Below are positions 6,033 to 6,033 of a stretch of DNA of 6,033 nt, one piece after another. The stretch's first letter is position 1. Each line of letters begins with the position of its first letter. The position numbers were made by a program, and so were the translations under genes. Under the pieces are notes generated by a model. The model was given only the letters and a program-made list of their open reading frames with translations, did not search any database and had not been told where the DNA came from. Source of the stretch: Flavobacteriales bacterium UBA4660 (GTDB lineage Bacteria > Bacteroidota > Bacteroidia > Flavobacteriales_D > Sanyastnellaceae); NCBI GenBank assembly GCA_002405435.1, contig DHLU01000009.1, positions 9,382-15,414 of the forward strand, written 5' to 3'.

Positions 6033-6033
6033 A

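Overview
The window reads as chromosomal housekeeping DNA from a member of the Bacteroidota. The lineage call rests on three things: protein styles (a Bacteroidota-type M15 peptidase, a TrxB with a CAVC redox site, a bacterial ComA-like protein), the scarcity of Shine-Dalgarno sequences, and a good Bacteroidota-type promoter (TTG, 20-nt spacer, TATTTTTG) before the TPR gene. Genus cannot be fixed from this window.

Layout: positions 3-425 hold the 3' end of nuoM and 425-1795 the complete nuoN. These are the last two proton-pumping membrane subunits of respiratory complex I, and their stop and start overlap by 1 nt. A 158-bp gap carries a new promoter. It is followed by a 468-residue cytoplasmic TPR protein (1954-3360) that overlaps by 4 nt (ATGA) a ComA/phosphosulfolactate-synthase-family protein (3357-4142). 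After an 86-bp gap come thioredoxin reductase trxB (4229-5182) and, overlapping it by 1 nt (TGATG), an M15 metallopeptidase (5182-5916). All protein genes are on the + strand. A hairpin (5920-5945) separates them from a convergent tRNA-His(GTG) on the - strand (5959-6032) at the right edge.

Functionally there are three small transcription/translation units: the end of the nuo operon (energy conservation), the TPR + ComA-like pair (possible sulfonate metabolism, inferred), and trxB + peptidase (thiol redox and cell-wall trimming, with no obvious functional link). No mobile element, CRISPR array or phage gene is visible. I do not see a clearly novel system. The items most worth a second look are the ComA-like/TPR pair in a bacterium, a Gly in place of the usual second Arg in the NADPH-binding motif of TrxB, and a mismatched acceptor stem in the tRNA-His at the window edge.
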